Source: an uncultured Ectothiorhodospiraceae bacterium
GTDB taxonomy: Bacteria; Pseudomonadota; Gammaproteobacteria; UBA9214
Assembly: GCA_947258545.1 (NCBI GenBank)
Contig: CAMYJI010000002.1
Location: 22,584 to 86,583 of the forward strand
Direction of reading: 5' to 3'
DNA: 64,000 bases
The notes beneath the pieces were generated by a model. That model had not been told where the DNA came from and made no database searches. It saw only the letters and a list, made by a program, of their open reading frames with translations. This document shows, piece by piece, positions 38,153-46,409 of this stretch. Every line of letters starts with the position of its first letter. Position 1 is the stretch's first letter. The position numbers and the translations under genes are program-made.

Positions 38153-39045
38153 ATCAGTTTCCAGTTCTCAATAAAGGGTTGGTAAAATCCGGGATCGTTG
38201 CACGTTGCACCACGTATGCCCGTGATGGCCGAGGCAAAGGCCTGGGCACGCTCCAGCATCAAGGGCAGACTCCAGCCGCGCAGCAATCCCAGCGTCACCA
38301 CGCTGGTAAAGGCGTCGCCCGCACCCACCGTGTCGATAATCTCGCCCTGGTCCTGCGGCACGACGCTGAATTCCTCGCCGGAAGACACTAATACCACGGC
38401 ACCTGCAGCCCCGCGAGTGACAATCACCATCTCGGCCCCGCATTGTTCCAGCAAGTGCCGCATTTGTGCCTGGAGTACATCCGCCTCCGGTACCAGCTGC
38501 GCCAGTTCGGCTTCATTGAGCTTTATCCAGCGCGCGCCCTGCAGCAGCGACATGATGGTATCCCGCCGCCACCAGGGAGGGCGCAGATTGACGTCAACCA
38601 GCCGCTGCGGGTCCCTGCCCTGTTGCAGCTGCTGCAATGCCCGCCCGGAGCCGGCATTGCGGACTGCAAGACTACCGTGGTAGACCAGCGCGCCGACCGG
38701 CAGCGGTGGCATGGCGTCGGGATCGATGAAGTCATAGGCCTGATTGTCGACGATATCGAAAGCCGGCTCGCCATCCTCGATGCGGATATCGACACCGCCG
38801 GTAGGGTGCGTGGAATCGAGCTGCAGGCCGGAGGCATCCATCTCCCAGGCATGCATGGTATCGCGTATCCGGCGGCCGAGGGCATCATCCCCCACCCGGG
38901 AAATAAACAGGGGCGCCATGCCAAAGGCCTGCAGGTGCCAGGCAACATTGAAGGGCGCACCGCCAAGCACCACGCTGCCGTCGGGAAACCGGTCGAACAG
39001 AACCTCTCCGAATATCAGCGGACGCTGGCCTCTAAAATCGTTCAT
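38149..39045 (-). CDS. PfkB family carbohydrate kinase, probably fructokinase
   Basis: From ATG 39045 the product has 298 residues; the GTG-type extension to 39078 would overlap spp further. N-terminal [15 protein letters not shown] and the C-terminal PfkB motif [13 protein letters not shown] (near 238, with the catalytic Asp) are intact. In this operon the natural substrate is fructose released by sucrose synthase, so fructokinase is the likely role; this follows from context. Overlaps of four bases with spp upstream and sus downstream show coupling. Confidence 0.88.
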   Translation of the reverse strand: MNDFRGQRPLIFGEVLFDRFPDGSVVLGGAPFNVAWHLQAFGMAPLFISRVGDDALGRRIRDTMHAWEMDASGLQLDSTHPTGGVDIRIEDGEPAFDIVDNQAYDFIDPDAMPPLPVGALVYHGSLAVRNAGSGRALQQLQQGRDPQRLVDVNLRPPWWRRDTIMSLLQGARWIKLNEAELAQLVPEADVLQAQMRHLLEQCGAEMVIVTRGAAGAVVLVSSGEEFSVVPQDQGEIIDTVGAGDAFTSVVTLGLLRGWSLPLMLERAQAFASAITGIRGATCNDPGFYQPFIENWKLI

Positions 39046-39905
39046 TTCACCAGGCCCGTCCGTTGCTGCCCCATCCACTCCCCTGTCTGCGGTATAAAAT
39101 GCAACACACCCTCCAGCACCCCGGCACTGTAATTACCGTTCATGCCGAGCAAACCTCCGCGGGCCAGATACAGCAGGCTGGAATGGCCCTGTGCAGCAGC
39201 CTGTTGCAGTGCTGCCACTCGAACCTCCTCACTGGCATTGGCCACCAGTACTGCCTGGATGGGGCTTGCGAGTACGTGCAGATCATTACCGCTGTCCCCG
39301 GCAAACACGGTTTCCGCATACGAAAACCCGTGCTGCTGCATCAGAAATTCAACCGCGTGCAATTTGTTTGCCCGCGCCGGCAGCACATCCAGCAAGCCGA
39401 TCCCGGCAGGCTCATCAACACTCCACACCAGGCTTGCACTGACATTGTGCTGCGCCAGGCACTGCCCGACTTCATCCAGCAATGCAACATGGTCGGCATA
39501 CAGCGGCACGTAGTAACTCAATTTATGAATATTTTGTTTAACGGATTCCTGCAGCCGGAGCAGCCGGTTGCCGGCAAGCAGCGCACTGATATCGGCATGC
39601 TGCAGGCCGCCCCAGTCCGGTGCTATTTCTACCTGCCAGGCCTGCTGCAGGTGCCAGCCCTCTTCATTCACTGCATAGATCGTGGTTCCCACATCAGCGA
39701 TCACAAAGTCCGGGCGTGGCAACCGATAGTCTGCAATCGCCTGCTCAATCAGTTCACGGTGCCTGCCGGACACATACACCAGCGTCACTTCCGGCCTCGA
39801 CACGAACCGGGTGAAATTCGTCCTGGCTGCAGGCGACTCCGGCTGCGTTCCATTGGGGAGCAAGGTCCGATCGAGATCGGAACACAGCAGCACACGGGTG
39901 GTCAT
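39042..39905 (-). CDS. spp: Sucrose-6-phosphate phosphatase (HAD family)
   Basis: From ATG 39905 the product has 287 residues. HAD motif I is CSDLDRTLL with nucleophile D10 and D12, motif II is YVSGRH, and motif IV is FAGDSGNDLHVL (near 201); all are intact, unlike the HAD domain fused to the synthase. It removes phosphate from sucrose-6-phosphate. Four-base overlaps with sps and the kinase gene place it in the same translationally coupled operon. Confidence 0.92.
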   Translation of the reverse strand: MTTRVLLCSDLDRTLLPNGTQPESPAARTNFTRFVSRPEVTLVYVSGRHRELIEQAIADYRLPRPDFVIADVGTTIYAVNEEGWHLQQAWQVEIAPDWGGLQHADISALLAGNRLLRLQESVKQNIHKLSYYVPLYADHVALLDEVGQCLAQHNVSASLVWSVDEPAGIGLLDVLPARANKLHAVEFLMQQHGFSYAETVFAGDSGNDLHVLASPIQAVLVANASEEVRVAALQQAAAQGHSSLLYLARGGLLGMNGNYSAGVLEGVLHFIPQTGEWMGQQRTGLVK

Positions 39906-42052
39906 GCCTCGGCCACACCGCAATCGCGGAAGAACCTGTAGTGTCTAATCGCCTCGAGTATGCCCGCCGCATATGGCTTTGTTGCGAAATAGATGTGCTC
40001 TATATCAACCAGCGCCGAGAGCTCCTCATGGTGACGGTTGGCGACGACTACCGCCATAGTATTACCACGCATCATGTCCTCGTCGGCACCGGATCCGCCG
40101 GCAACCAGGATATGCTCCAGCGGGATCTCCCACTGGTCGGCGAACCAGCGCAGCGCGAAGCCCTTCGATGCCCGGACCGGCACGATATCGAGAAACTGAC
40201 CAAAAGACATGAAGACCGAAACAGCCTGCTCATGCTGGTGCAGCAGGCTGTTGATTTCCTCCAGACCCGGCGCATGATTAGGGTCGATGTAATAGCTTAT
40301 CTTGAAACGGCTCTGTTCGATCTTGGGCTGCAGCTTGATGCCCGGCAGATCCGTAAGAATTCGCAATACTGCAGGCTTGTTCCAAAGATGGTCGATGTGC
40401 TGCACCCAGGCATAATCGGCAGTCAGGCGCGGGGCATAGTGGATTGCCGTACCCAGACTGGTGATCAGCACATCGGGTTGTGGAATACCGTATTGCTTCA
40501 TTATGCGCAGCGCGGCATCCAACCGACGTCCCGTGGCAATACCGAAGGTTGCACACTTGCGGTTTTCCCGCATCACACTGATAAAGCTCGCCAGCGACTT
40601 CGGATCAGTCAGCAGGTTCTGGTCAAGATCGGTAAATATTGCCCGATCGTGGTAGAGCGATGGCCGACGCAGCGGTGGCTGACGGGCCGGCGCCTCGACC
40701 CGCCTCAATATTGCGTGCAGCGCCTCCATATACTGATCCACGTGCGCCTGCCATGAATAGTGGCGCCGCACCCCCTCAAGGCCGTTGTCAGCCAGCGTCT
40801 GCCAGGTCTTCGTATCACTGAGTATCTTCAGCAGGGCCTTGCCGATGGCCGCCTTGTCGAGTGGATCGACCAGGTAGCCGTTATTGCAATTGGCGGTGAT
40901 ATCGCGCGGCCCGCCGTCTTCGGTTGCCACGATCGGCAGCCTGCTGGCTGCCGCCTCGATCAGGGTCAGTCCAAACGGCTCGGTCAGTGCGGGATTGATA
41001 AATACCCCGCCACTGGCAGACGCCAGGCGATACAGGACCGGCACATCATTCAGTTGATGGTGTTTGGGGTAGGCCACGTTGCCATACAGGTCATACTGGT
41101 CAATGGTCAGCAGCAGATCGGTTAGCACCTCCTGTGGCCTGCTGTTCATTTCCCGGACATCGTCCCGGGTTCCGGCCACAATCACCAGGTTGGCGGCCCG
41201 CTGCAGTTCCGCGGACTCACCGTACACCTCGAGCAGAGTGCCCAGGTTCTTGCGTGCATCCGGACGCGACAGCGCCAGGATGATTGGCTTGTCCGGCTGG
41301 TTGAGGAAGCGCGCCAGCTCGCGCTGCATCGGACTGTCCTGTTCACTGCCGTCCGCCGGGAAAAACAAGTCCAGTTCCGTACCCGGCGGAATGACCTTCA
41401 TTTGCTCCGGCTGGTAGTAATTGTAGAGCCCGTATTGTTCCTCTATTTCCTGGTGGGTACTGGTAATCACCAGGTCAGCCGCACCCAGTACGTCCTCCTC
41501 AACCTCGATGCGCCGGGAGATGTTGTAGCTGCGTTCGATTTCATCCCGCTTCAGACCGCTTGCCAGCAAGCGCTGGCGCTTCACGCGCCCCAGCGAGTGG
41601 CCGGTATGCACCAGCGGGATACCCAGCAGGCTGGACAGCCGGATACCGACATAACCACCATCCGCATAATGGCTGTGAATAATATCCGGCGTCAGCCGGT
41701 TCTCACGGATATAGCTCAGGGCATTGTCTGCAAAGGTGTCCAGGTAATCCCACAACTGTTCCTTGGGGATGTAGGCATCTTCACCGCAGTCGATGCGGAC
41801 AATACTGACCTCGTTGGTGAGGCGCTCGTGACGGCGGGCATAATCCGCGCTGACCGCCGAGTCCAGCACCCGCCGTGTCAGCAGGTCCACCCGCGCGACA
41901 TCGTCACGCTCACCCAGGGCGCGGGCCAGCTCCACGACGTAACGGATCTGGCCACCGGTGTCATCATCGCGACCCAGTTCCAGGTCATGGCCGCGGATCA
42001 GGCCATGCAGGCTGATCAGCACCAGATGCAGCTGTCCCTTTTTTCCGGCCAT
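39902..42052 (-). CDS. sps: Sucrose-phosphate synthase with C-terminal HAD-like domain
   Basis: From ATG 42052 the product has 716 residues; an upstream TTG at 42103 is rejected because a promoter lies just before. The GT4 part (about 1-460) shows HDLELGRDDDTGGQIRYVVEL and EPFGLTLIEAAASRLPIVATEDGG. The HAD-like part (about 465-716) is degenerate: motif I reads TDLDQNLL with Asn in place of Thr, and motif IV reads GGSGADEDM with the usual Asp replaced by Gly, so phosphatase activity is unlikely. This matches the known two-domain SPS of cyanobacteria and some proteobacteria. It makes sucrose-6-phosphate from UDP-glucose and fructose-6-phosphate, probably as an osmolyte. Confidence 0.94.
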   Translation of the reverse strand: MAGKKGQLHLVLISLHGLIRGHDLELGRDDDTGGQIRYVVELARALGERDDVARVDLLTRRVLDSAVSADYARRHERLTNEVSIVRIDCGEDAYIPKEQLWDYLDTFADNALSYIRENRLTPDIIHSHYADGGYVGIRLSSLLGIPLVHTGHSLGRVKRQRLLASGLKRDEIERSYNISRRIEVEEDVLGAADLVITSTHQEIEEQYGLYNYYQPEQMKVIPPGTELDLFFPADGSEQDSPMQRELARFLNQPDKPIILALSRPDARKNLGTLLEVYGESAELQRAANLVIVAGTRDDVREMNSRPQEVLTDLLLTIDQYDLYGNVAYPKHHQLNDVPVLYRLASASGGVFINPALTEPFGLTLIEAAASRLPIVATEDGGPRDITANCNNGYLVDPLDKAAIGKALLKILSDTKTWQTLADNGLEGVRRHYSWQAHVDQYMEALHAILRRVEAPARQPPLRRPSLYHDRAIFTDLDQNLLTDPKSLASFISVMRENRKCATFGIATGRRLDAALRIMKQYGIPQPDVLITSLGTAIHYAPRLTADYAWVQHIDHLWNKPAVLRILTDLPGIKLQPKIEQSRFKISYYIDPNHAPGLEEINSLLHQHEQAVSVFMSFGQFLDIVPVRASKGFALRWFADQWEIPLEHILVAGGSGADEDMMRGNTMAVVVANRHHEELSALVDIEHIYFATKPYAAGILEAIRHYRFFRDCGVAEA

Positions 42053-42101
42053 GCCGGTAAGCCCCTTTACCTGACTTTGGTTAATCCAATCACAGCGCAG
42101 C

Positions 42102-42130
42102 AATATAACAATAATAATTAATCAATTCAA
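42102..42130 (-). promoter_or_regulatory. Sigma-70-type promoter of the sucrose operon
   Basis: On the minus strand TTGAAT (-35, 42125-42130) is 17 bases from TATATT (-10, 42102-42107). The transcript would start near 42095 and give a leader of about 40 bases before ATG 42052. The surrounding AT-rich tract stands out from the GC-rich neighbourhood. It rules out the TTG start at 42103. Confidence 0.75.
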
Positions 42131-42183
42131 TGCGATACAAAATATACTGCGGGTATGCCGCCTGCCCGGCACCTGCCCCCGAC

Positions 42184-42212
42184 TTGCGGGTAGTGGGGCA
42201 AGCTGCTATAAA
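42184..42212 (+). promoter_or_regulatory. Sigma-70-type promoter of rpmB-rpmG
   Basis: TTGCGG (42184-42189) and TATAAA (42207-42212) are 17 bases apart and lie about 47 bases upstream of the L28 start. They are followed by GCGCGCTC, a GC-rich discriminator-like stretch typical of ribosomal genes under stringent control; that last point is inference. Confidence 0.8.
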
Positions 42213-42258
42213 AGCGCGCTCATTTTTACAATGCCAGCAGTAAACAGGAATATCAGCC

Positions 42259-42495
42259 ATGTCCAGAGTCTGTCAGGTCACGGGAAAACGCCCGCAAAGC
42301 GGCAACAACGTTTCCCACGCCAATAACAAAACGCGCCGGCGCTTTCTGCCCAATCTGCACGATCACCGCTTCTGGGTGGAAGACGAGAAACGCTGGGTGA
42401 AACTGCGTGTCTCCTCCAAGGGAATGCGTATCATTGACAAGCTGGGCATCACCAACGTGCTGGCCGACATCCGCGCCCGCGGTGACAAGGTCTAG
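42259..42495 (+). CDS. rpmB: 50S ribosomal protein L28
   Basis: The 78-residue basic protein begins [33 protein letters not shown] and is of normal L28 length. It is a structural protein of the large subunit, followed eleven bases later by rpmG. A good promoter (42184-42212) and a terminator (42685-42712) frame the pair. The four-cysteine zinc pattern of some L28 proteins is absent; only one Cys (C5) remains. Confidence 0.98.
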   Translation: MSRVCQVTGKRPQSGNNVSHANNKTRRRFLPNLHDHRFWVEDEKRWVKLRVSSKGMRIIDKLGITNVLADIRARGDKV

Positions 42496-42506
42496 GAGCA
42501 ATCGAT

Positions 42507-42662
42507 ATGCGTGACAAAATTAAACTCGTATCCAGTGCCGGCACCGGTCACTACTACACCACCACCAAGAACAAGCGCAACATGCCAGAAAAGATGGAAA
42601 TCAAGAAATTCGACCCGGTGGTCCGCAAGCACGTGATGTACAAGGAAGCCAAGATCAAGTAA
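42507..42662 (+). CDS. rpmG: 50S ribosomal protein L33
   Basis: The 51-residue protein [20 protein letters not shown]... [17 protein letters not shown] is a complete L33 of the cysteine-free, zinc-independent type. It lies directly after rpmB with AGGAG nine bases upstream of the ATG. Too short for many gene callers, it is nonetheless certain by similarity and position. Confidence 0.97.
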   Translation: MRDKIKLVSSAGTGHYYTTTKNKRNMPEKMEIKKFDPVVRKHVMYKEAKIK

Positions 42663-42684
42663 CTGAACGGCTTACATGAATCAT

Positions 42685-42712
42685 AAAAAACCCGGCACTG
42701 CCGGGTTTTTTT
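42685..42712 (+). terminator. Rho-independent terminator of rpmB-rpmG
   Basis: A CCCGGC / GCCGGG hairpin (42691-42705) with a 3-base loop is preceded by six A and followed by seven T, starting 22 bases after the L33 stop. Because of the A tract on its other side it could also work in the reverse direction. Confidence 0.92.
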
Positions 42713-42786
42713 ATTGCTCTATCAAGCACGGCCAATTATTCGACCGCTCTGGGTGTAGTTGTAGAAAGCGCAAAAAAATAAAATAT

Positions 42787-42982
42787 CTCACCGCGGAGAC
42801 GCAGAGAACACAGAGTAAAAAAATCATTGTTTAAAACCGTCATTAATTCCAGGTTGGCAGGAATTTTATGTAAATAACGGACCTTGCCAATGCATATGGA
42901 TTCCCGCCTTAGGGTGGGTGAAAATAATTATTTTATTCACTGGAAATGGTATTTCTCTGCGTCCTCCGCGGCTCCGCTGTGA
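42787..42982. repeat. MITE-like dispersed element, copy 2, in the gap between rpmG and the desaturase
   Basis: The non-coding stretch 42663-43006 is filled by an AT-rich element with imperfect terminal inverted repeats. The left end CTCACCGCGGAGACGCAGAG pairs with the right end TCTGCGTCCTCCGCGG...GTGAG, the right one having small insertions. Inside lie hairpins AATTCC/GGAATT (42845-42865) and a near-palindrome around 42919-42940. ACACAGAGTAA (42808) and CTGCGTCCTCCG (42957) match copy 1 at 34881-35011 exactly. No transposase is encoded. Outside the element, 42713-42786 shows nothing recognisable. Confidence 0.7.
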
Positions 42983-43006
42983 GACAGATTTTTCGCAAAG
43001 ATTAAC

Positions 43007-44212
43007 TCATGCCGGTTGCAGGCTGTAGCCGCGCAGGCGCTGCGAGAACTCCTGCAGTGCCGTGATGCCGGTTGCCTCGGCTTGCTGGCACCATTCCTGG
43101 AGCCCCTTCAGCAGCTGTTCCTGGCTGATTGCCTGGCGCGCCCAAACCGCCTGCAACTGCTGGCGGTACTGGTAGACAACCCGCAGCTTGTTGAATCCTT
43201 CGAGGACCCGCTCCAGGCGCCCGCGCGCCGCCACGTCGATCAGGGCAGCCTCGCGGATCAGCAGGCCGCGTGCTCGGCGCAACAACCGCCGGCGGGAACC
43301 ATCGGCCTCACGGCGCTCCTCACGGAGTACTGGCCGGATGACCTCCCGGGCGTAACTGGCCATGACATACATACGGCTGAGCACCACGGCGCGCACGGTG
43401 TCCAGGTCGATGATTTCCTTGCGCTCCACGATCACCGGCCGGTGCGGCGCCACCCGCTTGACCTGGGCCAGTCCCAGCAATGCCAGCAGGCGAATATAGG
43501 TCCAGCCCAGGTCGAATTCCCACCACTTGCTGGAAAACCGGGCCGATGACGGAAAGGCATGGTGGTTGGAATGCAGTTCCTCGCCACCGATCAAAATACC
43601 GAGCGGTGTGATGTTGCGGGCGGCATCGCGGGTCTCGTAGTTGCGGTAACCCCACCAGTGGCCCACACCATTGATGACACCGGCCGCCCAGAAGGGAATC
43701 CACAGCATCTGCACCGCCCACAGCACCAGGCCGGCAACGCCGAACAGGGCGATATCCAATACCAGCATTAGCGCAACACCCAGCCAGGGGAAGCGCGCAT
43801 ACAGGCGCCGTTCCAGCCAGTCATCGGGGGTCAGGTGGCCATAGTGCGCCAGGGTCTTGTCGTTGGCGGCCTCCCGCTGGTAAAGCTCGGCGCCGCGCCA
43901 TAACACCGTACGGATTCCGAGTATCCGCGGGCTGTGCGGATCCTGCGTCGTTTCGCATTTCGCATGGTGTTTGCGATGCACAGCGACCCATTCCTTTGTC
44001 ACCATGCCGGTCGTCATCCATAGCCAGAAACGGAAGAAGTGACTGACCAGCGGATGCAGGTCCAGCGCCCGGTGGGCCTGGTGCCGGTGCAGGTAGATGG
44101 TGACGGCGGCAATCGTCACCTGGGTCAGGACCAGGCCCACAATCACCAGGGCAGCGGTCGACAGACGGGTCACCCCGCCGCCGCTCAGGAATTCCAGCAC
44201 AACATCAATCAT
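43007..44212 (-). CDS. Acyl-lipid/acyl-CoA fatty acid desaturase with C-terminal helical extension
   Basis: The 401-residue product from ATG 44212 is a membrane-bound di-iron desaturase, with the three His boxes HRHQAH, HRKHH and HSNHH and about four membrane helices. It introduces a double bond, probably delta-9, into fatty acyl chains of membrane lipids. From about residue 270 the protein continues for some 130 residues in a basic helical part ending LQEWCQQAEATGITALQEFSQRLRGY, which recalls the tail of ISL3-family transposases and is also found in related DesA-type enzymes. A TTG at 44218 is an alternative start. No electron-donor gene lies nearby. Confidence 0.88.
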   Translation of the reverse strand: MIDVVLEFLSGGGVTRLSTAALVIVGLVLTQVTIAAVTIYLHRHQAHRALDLHPLVSHFFRFWLWMTTGMVTKEWVAVHRKHHAKCETTQDPHSPRILGIRTVLWRGAELYQREAANDKTLAHYGHLTPDDWLERRLYARFPWLGVALMLVLDIALFGVAGLVLWAVQMLWIPFWAAGVINGVGHWWGYRNYETRDAARNITPLGILIGGEELHSNHHAFPSSARFSSKWWEFDLGWTYIRLLALLGLAQVKRVAPHRPVIVERKEIIDLDTVRAVVLSRMYVMASYAREVIRPVLREERREADGSRRRLLRRARGLLIREAALIDVAARGRLERVLEGFNKLRVVYQYRQQLQAVWARQAISQEQLLKGLQEWCQQAEATGITALQEFSQRLRGYSLQPA

Positions 44213-44310
44213 TAGCAATACACCATGAGGAGATTATCAGGCGATAGTTTAGCACAGTGCCACCGGACGCCTGCCCGAGGATCATGCCGCGGGCACCGTT
44301 ATCAGGGAAA

Positions 44311-46269
44311 TCAGACCCGTTCCAGCAACAGGTTGCCGATGGGGTCCACACGGCAGGTCCAGCCGGCCGGCAGGTAGGTGGTGGCGACCGTTTCCGTTAT
44401 CAGGGCCGGACCGGCCATCTCCTGGGCGGCGCTCAGCGACTCCCGCGGCCAGACCGGCACCGGCTTTTCGTAACCGGCCAACCGCACAAGGCGGCCGGGG
44501 GATTGTCGGGCATTCGCCACGGCCAGGCCCGGCAGCGTGATCTCCGGTGGCTGGCCGTGCAGCCTGCAACGGATATTCACCAGCTCGACCGCGGTGCTCA
44601 GGCGATGCCCGTAGCGTAGTTCATGCTCACGATGAAAGGCCTCCCGGGTGGGGCCCAGCCCCTGCCAGGGCAGGGTCAGGGTAAACGACTGCCCCTGGTA
44701 GCGCAGGTCCAGACTGAATTCGTTCGCGATGTCCCGCACCGCGACCCCTTCCGCGGTCAGGGCCGCGATCCCCGTGTCGGCCAGCGCCTGCAACTGTCGT
44801 TGCAGGTCTGCCTCGGCGAAGTCATCCAGCACCCCCGTCAGGGTGTGCGATAGCTGGCGTGCCCGCGGTGCCGCCAGCATGCCCAGCGCCGACAATACCC
44901 CGGCATGCACGGGGACCAGGGCACGCCGCATACCCAGCGCCTCGGCCAGGGCGCAGACATGCAGGCCGCCGGCGCCACCGAAGGACACCAGCACATGGTC
45001 GCGCGGGTCCACGCCGCGCTGCACCGAGATCACCCGCAGGGCCTGGGCCATGTGTTCATTGGCAATCTCGATAATGCCATGCGCGGCGGCCTCGACCTCG
45101 ATATCCAATACCGTCGCGATCGTTGCCACAGCCTGCCTGGCGGCTTCGGTATCCAGCGTCATAGCGCCACCGAGGAAGGCATCCGCCTGCAGGCGCCCCA
45201 GCATCAGGTTGGCATCGGTCACCGTGGGCAGCACCCCGCCCTGCCCGTAACAGGCAGGACCCGGGGCCGCACCGGCCGATTCCGGCCCGACCTGCAGCAA
45301 CCCCCCGCTGTCGAGGGCGGCGATCGAACCACCCCCCGCCCCGATGGTATGCATGTCGACCATCGGCACGGCCACCGGCCAGGGCCCGATATGACCCTCG
45401 GAGGTCAGCCGGATATCACCCTCGATCAGGGCCACGTCGGTCGAGGTCCCACCCATGTCCAGGGTCAGCAGCCGGCTGGTGCCAGCCTGCTGGCCGATAA
45501 AGCGCGCGCCCATGAGTCCCCCCGCCGGGCCGGATAACAGCAGGTGCGCTGCCTTGCGCCCGGCCTGTCCGGCACTGACCGTCCCGCCCGAGCTCTGCAT
45601 GACGCTGATCGGGGCCGGGGCCAGTGCCTGCTGCAGGCGACGCAGATAACCGTCCACCAGGGGTCCGACCCAGGCATTCAGCCAGGTGGCAATGCCGCGT
45701 TCGTATTCGCGGTACTCCGGCAGCACCTCGGAGGAGCGCGACACAAACAGCCCCTCGGGCAACCACGACTCGATGCGGCGTTCATCGCTGTCATCCAGGA
45801 AGGAGTACAGCAGGTTGATTGCCACGGCCTGTGGCTGCAACCGGCGCAGCTGTTCCTCGATCAGTTCCCGGTCCGCTGTACTCAGCGCGGACACCCGTTC
45901 CCCGTTTGCGCCCAGGCGTGACCCCACCTCCAGACAGAACTCGCGCGGGACCGGCGGCGGCACCGGCTGCGGCTGCAGGTTATAGAGTTCACGGCGCGCC
46001 TGACGACCAATGGTCAACACATCGCGCAGGCCACGATTGGTGATATAGAGGGTGCGCACACCCTTGCGCTCGAGCACGGCATTGGTCGCCACCGTCGAGC
46101 CATGCACCATCTGCAGCGAATCCATGGACAGCCCGAGATCGGCAATCCCCTGCAGGATGGCCTGCTCCGGCGCCCCGGGTGTGGACAACACCTTGTGCAC
46201 GCGCAACGACTGCCCGTCGAACACGACGAAATCGGTAAAGGTACCGCCGGTATCAACTCCCAGCCACAT
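44311..46269 (-). CDS. hyuA: Hydantoinase/oxoprolinase subunit A (HyuA-like)
   Basis: From ATG 46269 the product has 652 residues; the longer reading to 46329 adds an unlikely N-terminus. It has the ATPase-like N-terminus MWLGVDTGGTFTDFVVFDG, the central LLSGPAGGLMGARFIG and LDMGGTSTDVALIEG, and VLVSFGGAGGLHVCALAEALGM. Relatives cleave N-methylhydantoin, 5-oxoproline or acetone-type carboxylation substrates, with a B subunit. No hyuB is in the window, and the flanking genes are a desaturase and a divergent ABC system. The substrate cannot be named. Confidence 0.82.
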   Translation of the reverse strand: MWLGVDTGGTFTDFVVFDGQSLRVHKVLSTPGAPEQAILQGIADLGLSMDSLQMVHGSTVATNAVLERKGVRTLYITNRGLRDVLTIGRQARRELYNLQPQPVPPPVPREFCLEVGSRLGANGERVSALSTADRELIEEQLRRLQPQAVAINLLYSFLDDSDERRIESWLPEGLFVSRSSEVLPEYREYERGIATWLNAWVGPLVDGYLRRLQQALAPAPISVMQSSGGTVSAGQAGRKAAHLLLSGPAGGLMGARFIGQQAGTSRLLTLDMGGTSTDVALIEGDIRLTSEGHIGPWPVAVPMVDMHTIGAGGGSIAALDSGGLLQVGPESAGAAPGPACYGQGGVLPTVTDANLMLGRLQADAFLGGAMTLDTEAARQAVATIATVLDIEVEAAAHGIIEIANEHMAQALRVISVQRGVDPRDHVLVSFGGAGGLHVCALAEALGMRRALVPVHAGVLSALGMLAAPRARQLSHTLTGVLDDFAEADLQRQLQALADTGIAALTAEGVAVRDIANEFSLDLRYQGQSFTLTLPWQGLGPTREAFHREHELRYGHRLSTAVELVNIRCRLHGQPPEITLPGLAVANARQSPGRLVRLAGYEKPVPVWPRESLSAAQEMAGPALITETVATTYLPAGWTCRVDPIGNLLLERV

Positions 46270-46360
46270 CGCCTGACCTTTTATACATCCGGTGCATTCC
46301 GGCCTGGGCGTGAAATACGCTGACGACATGGAAAACCGGCAACAAGACGTGAATAGGTAT

Positions 46361-46366
46361 TATAAT
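46361..46366 (+). promoter_or_regulatory. Candidate -10 element for the Gld-type ABC operon
   Basis: A perfect TATAAT hexamer lies 44 bases before the start of the ABC ATPase gene, within the divergent gap after hyuA. No good -35 hexamer is at the matching distance, so this is only a candidate; ribosome site GGAG follows at 46396. Confidence 0.4.
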
Positions 46367-46409
46367 TCGCGCGACTTGCAAACAGTGAATCCGTTGGAGC
46401 GGCGAGCAT

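Noticed and set aside
42507..42662. Possible alternative that L33 is a zinc-binding C+ paralogue
   Set aside because: The translated protein has no cysteine, so it is the zinc-free type.
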